The notes beneath the pieces were generated by a model. That model did not search any database. It saw nothing but the letters and a program-made list of their open reading frames with translations, and was not told where the DNA came from. Below, piece by piece: positions 15,001 through 23,732 of a stretch of 64,000 nucleotides of DNA. The stretch is from positions 186,001 through 250,000 of the forward strand of contig QLIY01000070.1 of the NCBI GenBank assembly GCA_003260075.1, written 5' to 3'. The translations under genes were made by a program, and so were the position numbers. The stretch comes from Phallusia mammillata. Taxonomy: Eukaryota > Chordata > Ascidiacea > Phlebobranchia > Ascidiidae. Position 1 is the stretch's first letter. Each line of letters begins with the position of its first letter.

Positions 15001-18000
15001 AACCAACAGAGCGCATGATCAGCGAAACGAGAAACCCTATGTATAATATGACTGGACGAAATGTGGCAGATTGGATGGTAAAAACAACTGACAGGTCAGT
15101 AAGCATACAACACAACTATTTGATCACCATTTTGTCAAGCTCTATTAACTTTTAATGTATTTTACTTCCAAAAGGGGGTGTGAAATAACACAACGGCGCT
15201 AGCTAGCCTAACCTTATTACCTAAGCTGTACTTACCTTGTCAGGGAAAAAAATTAAGCGGGTAATAACAATTTTTAATATGATCCCAAAAATTGTCCAGA
15301 GGGTCGTTTGTTGCAATGTTGGAACCTGTATTCTTTTTTTCAGGTTTCGCCAGGAGAGATATGGAGGCTTGTCGTTCGGTGAAAAATATTACACTTACTG
15401 GACAAATACCGAGTTTTCGTATCTCCAACGACTTCTCGGTAACACCACAAACAATTCTTTCGTTAATATCGGACTGGAAAATTTTGTCAGAACGGAGAAC
15501 AATCAGGTAAAATTTTCTGATTTTGCTAAAGAAATGATGCGTTCCGTCGACATCTTAAGCTTGCTAGTTACATTAGTTGCCAAACTTAGTTTAACCAATT
15601 TGCCATTTGAACGTTCATTTCATACTTGATACGAAAAGGCCATATGGGTCTCTCATTATTCGCGAAAACATTGATCAGTAAGTAGGTCGCGCTATTTTGG
15701 TTCATAAATATACGTGACATTACACCACCGAAAATATTTTTCACTTCAACACATGGCTTATGGCTTTCACCTCAAAATATTCGCACTGGACAGGTGTGGT
15801 TCGACAACAATGGATATCATTCCATGCCGTCCTGGTTAAACGTGCTCAACAACGCCGCTTTGCGGTCACTCTTACCTCCTGGCGTCGACCGCAGCAGATT
15901 TGGCATCGCAGCCATCAACCATCCGCTCAACTTTACCGAGAACCAGGTTGACGAGGCCGCATTGTGAGTTTTCAGTTCTTTTTATGGTTAAGCCTGAAGG
16001 TTGATTATTACCGCAAAATTTTTGCACGCAGCACTCAGTCGGCCACCGACACAATTATCTCGATATGTGTGATCTTCGCTCTTTCGTTCATCCCGGCAAG
16101 TTTCGTTCTCTTTCTTATCGAGGAGAAAGTAACAAAGGCGAAGCATTTACAGTTTGTGAGCGGCGTCAATCAGTTTGTCTATTGGATCACCAACTTCACG
16201 TGGGACTTGGTATGTGAAAATTATACATTTCCTGCTTTCAACTTACGTGATTAATTGTTAAAGAAATCTAGAGTAACAAGACATTGGTTGTATGGTATAG
16301 TGCTGTCACCCCAAGGCACTTTGTTGGGAGTGACAGCCTCCAAAATTGAACACCAAATCTGTTCGATGAGATTTACCGGCATACCCAGTTGTGGCACTGA
16401 ACCGATTTGGGGAGAAATAATTTTTCAGCCTGTTATTCCCAACAATTTCATGTGTTTATTCGAAATAAGGTTTATCGTTTTGCATTGTACTTTGCAGGTA
16501 AATTACGCGGTACCGGCTGTCATCGTCATTCTAATTTTCGTCTGCTTCCAAACCAAAGCGTACGTGTCGCCCCAGAACCTCCCGTGCCTTGTCTGTTTGC
16601 TTCTTCTCTACGGCTTTGCAATCACACCAATGATGTATCCGGCCAGCTTCTATTTCACGGTGAGTACAAGCTGAACGAACCACCAGCACCACTGTTCAAA
16701 GCGCACCACGAGTCAAAAATTCAGTCAAATAAAACATTATTTCCTGTAACCGAGTACTTGGAAATTGGCGCCACTCGTCACAAAAGATTATCAAGATTTC
16801 CGCAAGTTTGCTATTTACTTGTTACAGGTCCCAAGTACAGCATACGTCGTCCTCACTTGCGTCAATCTCTTCATTGGAATCAACGCTAGTATTGCCACCT
16901 TCATACTCGAGGTAAGCAGTCGTGTAGTTACACATTAAAACAAGACCTTAGAGTTGCAAATCGGATTGGGTTCGGGCTTTAGATTTTAAAAAAAACGGTG
17001 GTAAATCGTTTTGGGCCTACATACTTGATTTCAACAAAGTTTCTGGTTCGGGACGGGTTTCAGAAATGTACTTTCGGGTTATGGTTTGGTACCAAGCCCG
17101 CTTAGAACTGTGCACGACCAAAACATCCACCTTTTCTTTACATTTGCAGTATCTCGACGATCCCACACTTACCGAGGTCAACTATTACTTGCAACGCATT
17201 TTCCTCATCTTTCCACAATATTGTCTCGGTCGTGCGCTTATCGACATGGGCATCAACCAAGCGTATGCTGATGCTTATGCCACCTTTGGTAAGTCCAGCT
17301 GCACTAATTCTTGTTTTACTTGATCTTGTGGCGATTTTACGACGTCGTTTTTGCAGGGATTGATCGTTTCAAAAATCCATTCGATTTCGATCTTGTTGGA
17401 AGAAATCTTCTTGCGTTGGCGTGTGAGGGGACTTTCTTTTTTATTTTCACCGTTTTGATTCAGTACAGGTAAATCGAATACAATAGCCCTTTTAAAAAAA
17501 AGATCAATTCTCGTTTTGTATAAATCGGTGCAAAAACGTAAAAGCCACGATCCCATTTTTTAGGCTTAAAACACGAACGTTTTGAGCTAAAATTATTAAG
17601 GCTCACAATTTATGAAGGTATTTTTCGTTGTACAATGATTCAATGTCTACACAATCAAATCCTGTAAAGATAAAGTCTATAGAATCTTATGTTTGTGTAT
17701 CACAGTACTTCAGAAGCCTATTAGAGGCGTAATATTGAAACCAGTCTGTCAAGCTAATGTCAGTAATGAATACCTATTCGTTGTAGCGTTTCAAAGTTGT
17801 AAGTTGGACCGGGCTCTATACATTCCTTAGTCATAATTCACACTGTAACCGACTTTCAGGCCTTATTAGGGCTTTGTTTAAAAAAATGTTTCGAGCTTGT
17901 TCTATTTCTGTGTGTAAAGCATCTCTTTGTGCGCAGGTTTTTCATCAAACCGGGGGGGGGGGCGGGCTTTGTTTAAAAAAAATTTCGAGCTTGTTCTGTT

Positions 18001-21000
18001 TCTGTGTGTAAAGCATCTCTTTGTGCGCAGGTTTTTCATCAAACCGCGGGTGTTGGGAAACATGAACGATTTCCCTGTGAACTCGGACAAAGAGGACGAG
18101 GATGTGAAAGCGGAACGAGATCGAATCGTGTCGGGCAGATGTGACGATATCATGCAGATTAAGAATTTGTCGAAGATTTACAAAAACCTTGTCTCGAGGA
18201 AACCCCTGCTCGCAGTGGACAGGTCAGCAAATTTCGATCCTCTGAAAAATTGTAGAAATACTATAGAAAAAAATTATAAGCTACTTGGTGATGAGATAAA
18301 TCAACATTTTTTTGTTACAAGTATTTCTGAACTTTTTAACACGCAAAGGGGCTCTTCTTTTTTGCCGAATTCCCTAAATTACTAGGGCTGTGCAATTATC
18401 ACTGATGGGCCAAATGCAATCAAGATGATATAGGCCCCAGGCCGTACCTTTATGTAACACAAGTTGCCTTAAACACGCCTATAATTGGACAACAACTAGC
18501 AGGAAATTATTGCAAACGTTTGCTGGTAGTGCGCTAAAACACTTAAGCGTGCCACACTTGTGAAATTCTGCTGACAATCACTTACCATAACCATTTTGTT
18601 AACTGCATTTTTTACAGGATGTACGTTGGAGTACCTCGTGGCGAATGCTTCGGTTTGCTGGGTGTAAACGGTGCCGGGAAAACAACTACATTCAAGATGC
18701 TGACCGGCGATACAGCGCCAAGCTCTGGAGATGCGTCTATCTGTGGCCAGAGCATCCTTAGCAGCATGAGAGATGTCCAACAGAGCACGGGATATTGCCC
18801 ACAATTTGAAGCACTCAACAGTTTGCTGACTGGTAAACCGTGTGTTATTTTGTTGCAATTGCCAAATTTGACTTTATGATCGGGTGCTCATATTTCCGAT
18901 GCATAAACAATTTTGATCCAACCATAATACTTGTGTCATGTCTAAATACATCAAGCTAGTTTGGTCATCACCAAGTATAGTTACAAATAGCGCACTGCTC
19001 AATCAAACAAAATGCCTTCGATTCTGTTTTTTTTTCAATCCATTTATTATCTTTCTTATCAGGTCGCGAGCATTTGGAATTCTACGCTAAACTTCGCGGA
19101 GTTCCACCACAAGACATTGCAAGAGTGGCAAGTTGGGGAATCGACAAGTTTGGACTGAAGTTGTACGCTGAAAAATGCGCAGGAACTTACAGTGGTGGAA
19201 ACAAGAGAAAACTTTCGGCTGCCATCGCCTTCATTGGTTGTCCACCTGTCGTCTTCCTGGTAAGATTTCAACATTTTGGCATTGATCATTGTGTATTTCA
19301 CAAGAAAAATGGGGGAAAGGTTAAGAGCATATTACGTTAAAGACCCCCAAAAGCATACAATATGCGCCTTACACACACACACAGCTTTCATTTAGGGTTT
19401 TCATAAAAGCTTTGCCCTTCTTCTAAGCCGGCCATAATTGTCAGTATATCCCCAAGTCGCACAGTTCTTAGCAGTAAAGCATCGTTCATGTGGATGGTAT
19501 AAAAGTAAAAGTGGTACTACGGTTTCTGCTAAAATATGCCTTCTGCCTTGAGTGTGAATGCGCGTAGAATCTTGATAAAGACACTAAGGAAAATTCTCTA
19601 TTTTTAAAAAAACAAAGAGCAAAGTTCTTTCGTTTCAAAACATTTTTGGGCCGTGGTCACAACCACCATATGTTGACGTTGACACAATCTGTCCCAACAC
19701 AGAAATTAATCGGCAATTATCCACAAACCATTAAATATTTAAAAAACACAGGATGAACCGACAGCCGGTATGGACCCAATGTCGCGTCGATTCCTGTGGA
19801 CACGCATCGCTGAAGCTGTCCGTGGAGGGCGCTGTATCGTGCTGACGTCACATAGCATGGAAGAGTGTGAGGCTTTGTGCACAAGATTGGCAATCATGGT
19901 GAACGGCCGCTTTAAATGCATCGGCAGTCCTCAGCATTTAAAGAACCGATTCGGAGAAGGTTACACACTCACTGTGAAGGTCGATGCTCGTTGCGAAGAA
20001 CCGGAAAAGGCCCAAAAGTTCATTACCGCTTCCTTTCCCACTTCGATATTAAAGGAACACCACAGCAACATGTTACTGGTAAAAAGCTATGACTTTTATT
20101 CTCCTTTTGTTTTAATTTTATCCCCCAATACGCGATAAAATCGTACCCGAGTTTTCCTGCGATTTTAGTATGTGACTCTGTCTGGATTTTAGTGGTTGTT
20201 TTAACAGAATTAAGTACGAACATTCAAAATGAGGTAGAACTGTTAAGTTTTTAAACTTACCATGTTATTCACAATTTTTTCGCTGCAAAAAAATTACTTT
20301 CATTGACTTTTTTACTTGCAGTACCAGTTGCCATTGAATGACGTCAAGCTGTCGTATTTATTTGACGTCATGGAACGTAACAAGGAACAGTTTCACATTG
20401 AAGATTATTCGTTAAGTCAGACTACGTTGGACGAGGTACAAATGGGAAAACTAACCTTTAAGTTTAATATTACTTAACAAAGCCTTTAAGGAAATACTTC
20501 GTCAAACATTTTTTGCAAAAGAAGCTCTTGTGATGTCAGTCGTGTCTTTGTGGCGTTAGTGAAATGTTTTACAGCATAGGGAAGTATTAGTGTTATATCA
20601 GCTTTTAGTTTTGCAACAATATAAATATGCCGTTTGCCGAAGTAGTTATTTCCAGTCGATCCATATACTAGATAAACTAAACTGAAGTTATTTATACTGC
20701 CATAGTGCTGTTTACTATTCAATGGTCCCTAAATCGAATTATAACCTTAATGAGGATCCACATAAAATGTACACAACCATTTGCATCTACCTTGCCAAAA
20801 CACGATCCGTTAATTGACTTTATCAGGTTTTCGTCAACTTCGCCCGAATGCAAACCGACGGTCTCGAGGACGAATACGGTCTGCAGACTCCTTCATTGGG
20901 GGATTCCCCCGGGGGGGGGGGCAAGGGCAGCTTAAAGTGTGTATTAGAACACGTTTTATTAGAACGCCTGCAAAGGTCCAAACCACGCCTAGAAATACTT

Positions 21001-21398
21001 GTATTATGTTCAGTGTATATATGTTATACACTAGGCCTACCATATTTCCATCCCCCAAAAGGAGGACACATTGTTAAAAAGGATTTGAGCCCACCCAAAA
21101 AAAATTAAAGCTTTAGAAATTAAATGATATACAATATAGTTTGGATAAAGCTTAACGTTTATCACAACATTAAAATAAGCCTGTATTTTTGAAAAGGAAA
21201 ACCTGTATTCTTTAAAAAATTAGCTGAAGATCTATATTTTGCTGTTTTGAATTGCACAATTGTCACATATGTATTTGATAAATCAGAAATTCCTTTAAAA
21301 GGGGGGGGGGGGGCAACATTCCAGGGCTGGGCGGCGACGACGGTGGAATCGTTTTGGAAAACCTCAGAGCCGTTCGTTCTACCGACCCAATGGTTTAA
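76..21398 (+). CDS. ABCA1-like full-size ABC transporter, copy A (5' end outside window)
   Basis: Predicted ABCA-subfamily lipid exporter in the plasma or an internal membrane; order is extracellular domain 1, membrane domain 1, NBD1, linker, extracellular domain 2, membrane domain 2, NBD2. Exons, numbered by copy B: 76-215, 557-675, 852-1070, 1147-1353, 1484-1590, 1654-1748, 1883-2055, 2118-2294, 2705-2807, 2869-2980, 3479-3670 or 3801-3989, 4400-4514, 4596-4703, 4770-4879, 4944-5055, 5334-5515, 5838-6053, 6537-6767, 7363-7577, 8214-8347, 8539-8691, 9243-9414, 10060-10180, 11096-11226, 11837-11944, 13561-13726, 13798-13950, 14322-14461, 14528-14638, 14977-15094, 15344-15506, 15794-15963, 16032-16209, 16498-16659, 16828-16911, 17150-17288, 17357-17468, 18031-18222, 18618-18832, 19063-19259, 19752-20078, 20322-20435, 20827-20910 continuing near 21312. 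Exons 1-3 are upstream of the window. Phases match copy B throughout. The ABCA1-type VFVNFA motif follows NBD2. The exact orthologue (ABCA1, 4 or 7) cannot be assigned by eye. Confidence 0.93.
3142..3151. other. 10-G run, probable assembly gap, flanks duplicated
   Basis: Left flank 3033-3141 and right flank 3154-3262 are near-identical 109-bp copies with a few substitutions. It lies in the copy A intron before exon 14a. Confidence 0.85.
3479..3670 (+). CDS. Copy A exon 14a (candidate mutually exclusive exon)
   Basis: Phase-2 exon of 192 nt (64 codons) with acceptor ggcag and donor ag/gtgatt. It encodes the end of extracellular domain 1 and contains [12 protein letters not shown] and MPYPCYTRD, closely resembling the single exon 14 of copy B (27518-27697). 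It joins exon 13 (ending AGA TT) and exon 15 (starting G TTT TTG) in frame. A second exon with the same phases and homologous sequence follows 130 bp downstream. Confidence 0.85.
3801..3989 (+). CDS. Copy A exon 14b (duplicated alternative exon)
   Basis: Phase-2 exon of 189 nt (63 codons) with acceptor gtgacag and donor ga/gtaaga. It encodes [31 protein letters not shown] and [10 protein letters not shown]. This block is nearer to the vertebrate ABCA1 version (YWDPGP, GVYMQQMPYPCY, recalled from family knowledge) than exon 14a is. It splices in frame from exon 13 and into exon 15, so 14a or 14b, or both, can be used. I found no counterpart in the copy B intron 27698-28111. Confidence 0.8.
5135..5144. 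other. 10-G run, probable assembly gap, flanks duplicated
   Basis: 5014-5134 and 5146-5266 are 121-bp near-copies. The right copy contains a false duplicate of the end of exon 18. Confidence 0.88.
5623..5757 (-). repeat. Dispersed MITE-like repeat, copy 1 (in copy A intron 19)
   Basis: The reverse complement shares blocks such as gatgtcgatt, cttaccacatt and gaagatccggatt with the element at 49258-49420, in opposite orientation. The family looks like a short non-autonomous DNA transposon. Boundaries are approximate. Confidence 0.65.
6537..8347 (+). other. Copy A nucleotide-binding domain 1 (exons 21-23)
   Basis: Exon 21 carries Walker [11 protein letters not shown] and the Q-loop region [10 protein letters not shown]. 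Exon 22 carries the ABC signature LSGGMKRK and Walker [10 protein letters not shown]. Exon 23 carries the D-loop VDPYARR and the H-loop STHHMDEAD. All catalytic landmarks are intact, so this site should bind and hydrolyse ATP. Intron 22 (7578-8213) includes a perfect tandem 32-bp duplication. Confidence 0.93.
7988..8051 (+). repeat. Perfect 32-bp tandem duplication (copy A intron 22)
   Basis: Two adjacent units beginning gtcgcaatgaggttcagtga, at 7988-8019 and 8020-8051. Confidence 0.85.
8927..9081 (+). repeat. Diverged tandem repeat with TGACGTCA sites (copy A intron 24)
   Basis: Two units of about 75 bp, each with tgtgacgtc[ga]caatgcat and gattttgt[gt]ccatacaac. The second unit has the palindrome tgacgtca, a CREB/ATF-type site. 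Boundaries approximate. Confidence 0.6.
9192..9201. other. 10-G run, probable assembly gap, flanks duplicated
   Basis: 9076-9191 and 9202-9317 are 116-bp near-copies. The left copy holds a truncated exon 25 (9117-9191); the complete exon is 9243-9414. Confidence 0.88.
10420..10429. other. 10-G run, probable assembly gap, flanks duplicated
   Basis: 10199-10419 and 10430-10651 are near-copies of about 221 bp in copy A intron 26. Confidence 0.88.
10652..10662. other. 11-G run, probable assembly gap
   Basis: Ends the second copy described for 10420. The next segment, 10663-10774, recurs at 10972-11083. Confidence 0.85.
10775..10784. other. 10-G run, probable assembly gap, duplicated segment displaced
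   Basis: The 112-bp segment 10663-10774 reappears as 10972-11083, but here 187 bp of other sequence (10785-10971) intervene, so contig order may be wrong. Confidence 0.85.
11371..11586. mobile_element. hAT-like miniature element 1 (copy A intron 27)
   Basis: Ends cagtggttctcaaac and gtttgagaaccactg are inverted repeats. An exact 8-bp direct repeat, ctttagag, flanks it at 11363-11370 and 11587-11594, typical of hAT transposition. No transposase frame; 216 bp, non-autonomous. Confidence 0.88.
12042..12077 (+). other. Possible 36-nt microexon in copy A linker
   Basis: Within the intron between exons 28 and 29, a 36-nt segment lies between a good acceptor (ctccacag) and donor (gtgcgt). It keeps phase 1 on both sides and would add [11 protein letters not shown] to the cytoplasmic linker. 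This rests on splice signals and phase only; short matches of this kind can occur by chance. Confidence 0.3.
12699..12728 (+). other. Possible 30-nt microexon in copy A linker
   Basis: A second phase-1-compatible segment in the same intron, between atcatcag and gtgggt. It would add about ten residues including MDSLPYSRI. It could be included alone or after the 36-nt candidate without shifting frame. Evidence is limited to splice-site appearance and frame. Confidence 0.25.
13042..13052. other. 11-G run, probable assembly gap, flanks duplicated
   Basis: 12873-13041 and 13058-13225 are near-copies of about 168 bp in copy A intron 28. Confidence 0.88.
17952..17962. other. 11-G run, probable assembly gap, flanks duplicated
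   Basis: 17869-17951 and 17964-18045 are near-copies of about 82 bp. The left copy has the first 15 bp of exon 41 as a false partial exon (17937-17951). Confidence 0.88.
18618..20078 (+). other. Copy A nucleotide-binding domain 2 (exons 42-44)
   Basis: Exon 42 has Walker [11 protein letters not shown] and the Q-loop region YCPQFEAL. Exon 43 has the signature [10 protein letters not shown]. Exon 44 begins with Walker [10 protein letters not shown] and includes the H-loop [14 protein letters not shown]. All motifs are intact. The first 215 bp of exon 44 are identical to copy B. Confidence 0.93.
20827..21398 (+). CDS. Copy A last coding exon, split by two G-run gaps
   Basis: The exon opens with [15 protein letters not shown], matching copy B exon 46, then meets an 11-G run at 20911. 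Reading straight through gives an implausible tail. After the second G run (21301-21313) a frame encodes [12 protein letters not shown], then VLENLRAV, then RSTDPMV and a TAA at 21396-21398. That looks like a natural C-terminus, with GGDDGG resembling the acidic tail in B. I infer the true exon is 20827-20910 joined to about 21312-21398, with 20922-21300 misplaced or intervening. Confidence 0.55.
20911..20921. other. 11-G run, probable assembly gap inside last exon of copy A
   Basis: Interrupts the C-terminal coding sequence right after DSP codons. No obvious flank duplication was seen. Confidence 0.7.
21301..21313. other. 13-G run, probable assembly gap with some real G
   Basis: Coding sequence for a plausible C-terminus (GNIPGLGG) starts immediately after it; the last one to three G may be genuine. 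Confidence 0.7.
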
Positions 21399-22392
21399 AT
21401 GCGCTTTTTTGTTTGAGTTTTGTGGATACACAGTTTCAATGCAACGTTCCAATTTATTGTAACCATATGTGTTCCTCGCCTTTCGCTTTTCGTTTGGTCT
21501 AGTTCTAATTTTCTAATTTGTCTGTGTTGTTTTGGTTGCACTTTCAAATGAACTATAAGTGTACCGTCATCCAATCACCATGAGATTACTCTTTTGTATT
21601 TATTCTGTGAACTCACTTTTCTGTAGTTGTGTGAAATCAGCAATAATTCTAATTATTTTGGTTGCAGTATTCGTGTCAGCCACTTTGTTTTGTTTTGGGT
21701 TTGTGTGATGCCTTTACTGCACTACGACTTTTTGCGTTTTAGCTCTCATACAATGCAATGCATCTTTGCACTTTTACTCTGTACGTTTTGTTTAAGTCGT
21801 TTTGCTGATATTTTAAATAAGAAATTGTTTGTTAGCATTTACTTTGAACGTGGCCGGCATCCTAATTTTAACAACGCTGCCTCAAAATATGCAAATTTCA
21901 ATGCACTCAAGTGCCTTCTGTTAGGAGGCATTACCTTTATCTAAAGAAGCACATTAAAAAAAATCGTTACCAAGGCCACATTAGCCGTTTACGGTTGAGA
22001 TTAAAATTCGTTGTACTCTCACTTTGTATGCTACAGGTGTTTTCAATTCGACGGTGCATTGAGTTAACATGCGGCGTTTTTACCTGTCGGACTCCTAAAC
22101 AAAATCACGTAGTGTAACTATTTGTGGTAGCCTATCGTACGTATTATATTGTGTAGAACGTACTGCAGAAGTTTGTATATTTTGAGACTTGCACTGTAAC
22201 TGGTATTTTTTAAAGTGTTCCAAACCGACATGCATTAGTACCGAGTTTTAAAGATGTGTTGTTGTTTTCCAAACAAATTTGCTGTAATACAATCTAATTC
22301 ATCAATGTATGATGCCTGTGAAAACAGAAAAAATATAGTTGTAACGATTCTATGTCTGTCGGATTTAAAGCAAAAGTATTGAAGGCACAGGC

Positions 22393-22754
22393 CAGTGGTT
22401 CCCAAACTTTTTTCTTTTAAGGCGCATTTTAGAAAAAACAAAAATTATTTGGCGCACTTCGAACATTTGAATAAAAAAATATATTTAAATTATTTAATTT
22501 CAGTTTAAAATGGCACAGCAAATTAGCTGACAAAGGCACTAACTATGAGGTCATAAAGCCGCTATACAGGTCACTCTCATAGTTAAATAGCCTAGTTGAA
22601 CATATCAGAGACGTGGAGCATGTTGGCCTGGTGGTCTAAGCACCTGGTACTACTACTCTACTTGATTGATTTTAATTTCAATATTTTTTGCGGCACACCT
22701 AATGACATCTCGCGGCACACCAGTGCGCCGCGGCGCATAGTTTGGGAACCACTG
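22393..22754. mobile_element. hAT-like miniature element 2 (between ABCA copies)
   Basis: Ends cagtggttcccaaac and gtttgggaaccactg are inverted. Flanks gcacaggc (22385-22392) and gcataggc (22755-22762) form an 8-bp target duplication with one mismatch. The interior has gcgccgcggcgc-type sequence and no transposase. Confidence 0.85.
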
Positions 22755-23229
22755 GCATAGGCGCTTGACAAACATGTCAAAGATCTAGACTAGATGTTTA
22801 GATGATTGTTTTATAGTTGCCATTTCCGTCATTCTCATGTTACTTTAGCAATAGAATCTGTTAAGTTACCGATAAAATCGATTTTGATTTTGAGTTTTTA
22901 TATTTGCTGTTCACCGAAAGTAACTGCGTTGGAAACAGAGGTTTCAAATTTTCTAGGGTTTCAGCTCAAACACCTGACAATTTTTAGTTCTCTACCCGCC
23001 CAGGACTAAGGTATTCCACATTACAAGATTCCCACATTAGATTACAAAAAGATAAAACTTGTTGCGAACCAAAATTTGATTAATCAAGGTTTGCATTTAG
23101 CCTAGCCTACTGCTTGTTTATTTGAAAAACCAAATTTGCAGATTTTTTGGGGGCAAAATAAAACAACTCTAACATTGCCTGCTGTAATATAAATTATCGT
23201 CAAAGTGCAGTAACAACTGACTGAAAGCC

Positions 23230-23607
23230 TTATAAGTGTAATTTGTTAACTGTTATGTGTATTCCAAACGTTGGTATTGATTCCTTTGAAACAAACAAAA
23301 TTAGCGAAAAACAAAGCAGGTATCGTGACGGGTAATTCCCGTATATGATACCACTACAATGAAATGAATTAGCCATGTAGCCGCGAGCAGACAGTACAGG
23401 ACAAGCTGTGGCGAAGGTTCTTCCTGCGCGAGTAACATCATTCATGAGGTCAGTGATAGCCCAGTGACCTTTTCTGTCTGTTGTAGAGTGATCATTAACG
23501 GGTGCTAAGTGAGCTAGACCATCGCCATCATAGGAAACGCACGGACATGTAGAATTGTAGCTGTAGTTTAAGCATGTGCACCATTTAGGATATTTTAATA
23601 TTATCAA
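23230..23607 (-). other. Unrecognised 125-codon open frame, possible exon
   Basis: A minus-strand frame between the two transporters encodes a Cys-containing, mixed-composition stretch (CPCVSYDGDGLAHLAP, DLMNDVTRAGRTFATACP). Its complement has a ctacag acceptor-like site before the segment and a gtg/gtatca donor-like site after SFHCSG. I do not recognise the family. It may be a relic exon or chance. Confidence 0.2.
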
Positions 23608-23732
23608 AAGTGTTTGATGTGTTTAAACAAAATTGGAGTTACGTTTATGGTTTATCTATGGTAATTGTTTTTTTGAAAACTTGTAGCTTGTACAGTTATT
23701 TTGATCGGTAAAATGCCAACATAAATACTGTG

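Larger units (their letters stand above)
21399..23732. other. Intergenic region between ABCA copies A and B
   Basis: About 2.3 kb of AT-rich DNA holding the 3' UTR of copy A, a hAT-like miniature element (22393-22754) and the 5' flank of copy B. I see no convincing polyadenylation signal for copy A. Splice-acceptor-like gtacag near 23690 could mark a 5' UTR intron end or a trans-splice site for copy B. Confidence 0.6.

Noticed and set aside
15240..15428. Antisense frames over copy A exon 34
   Set aside because: Shadows of the real + strand exon, which matches copy B in phase and length.
22620..22665. A-box-like sequence (ggtggtctaagcacctgg) inside hAT-like element 2, possible tRNA or SINE
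   Set aside because: No convincing B box or cloverleaf could be assembled.
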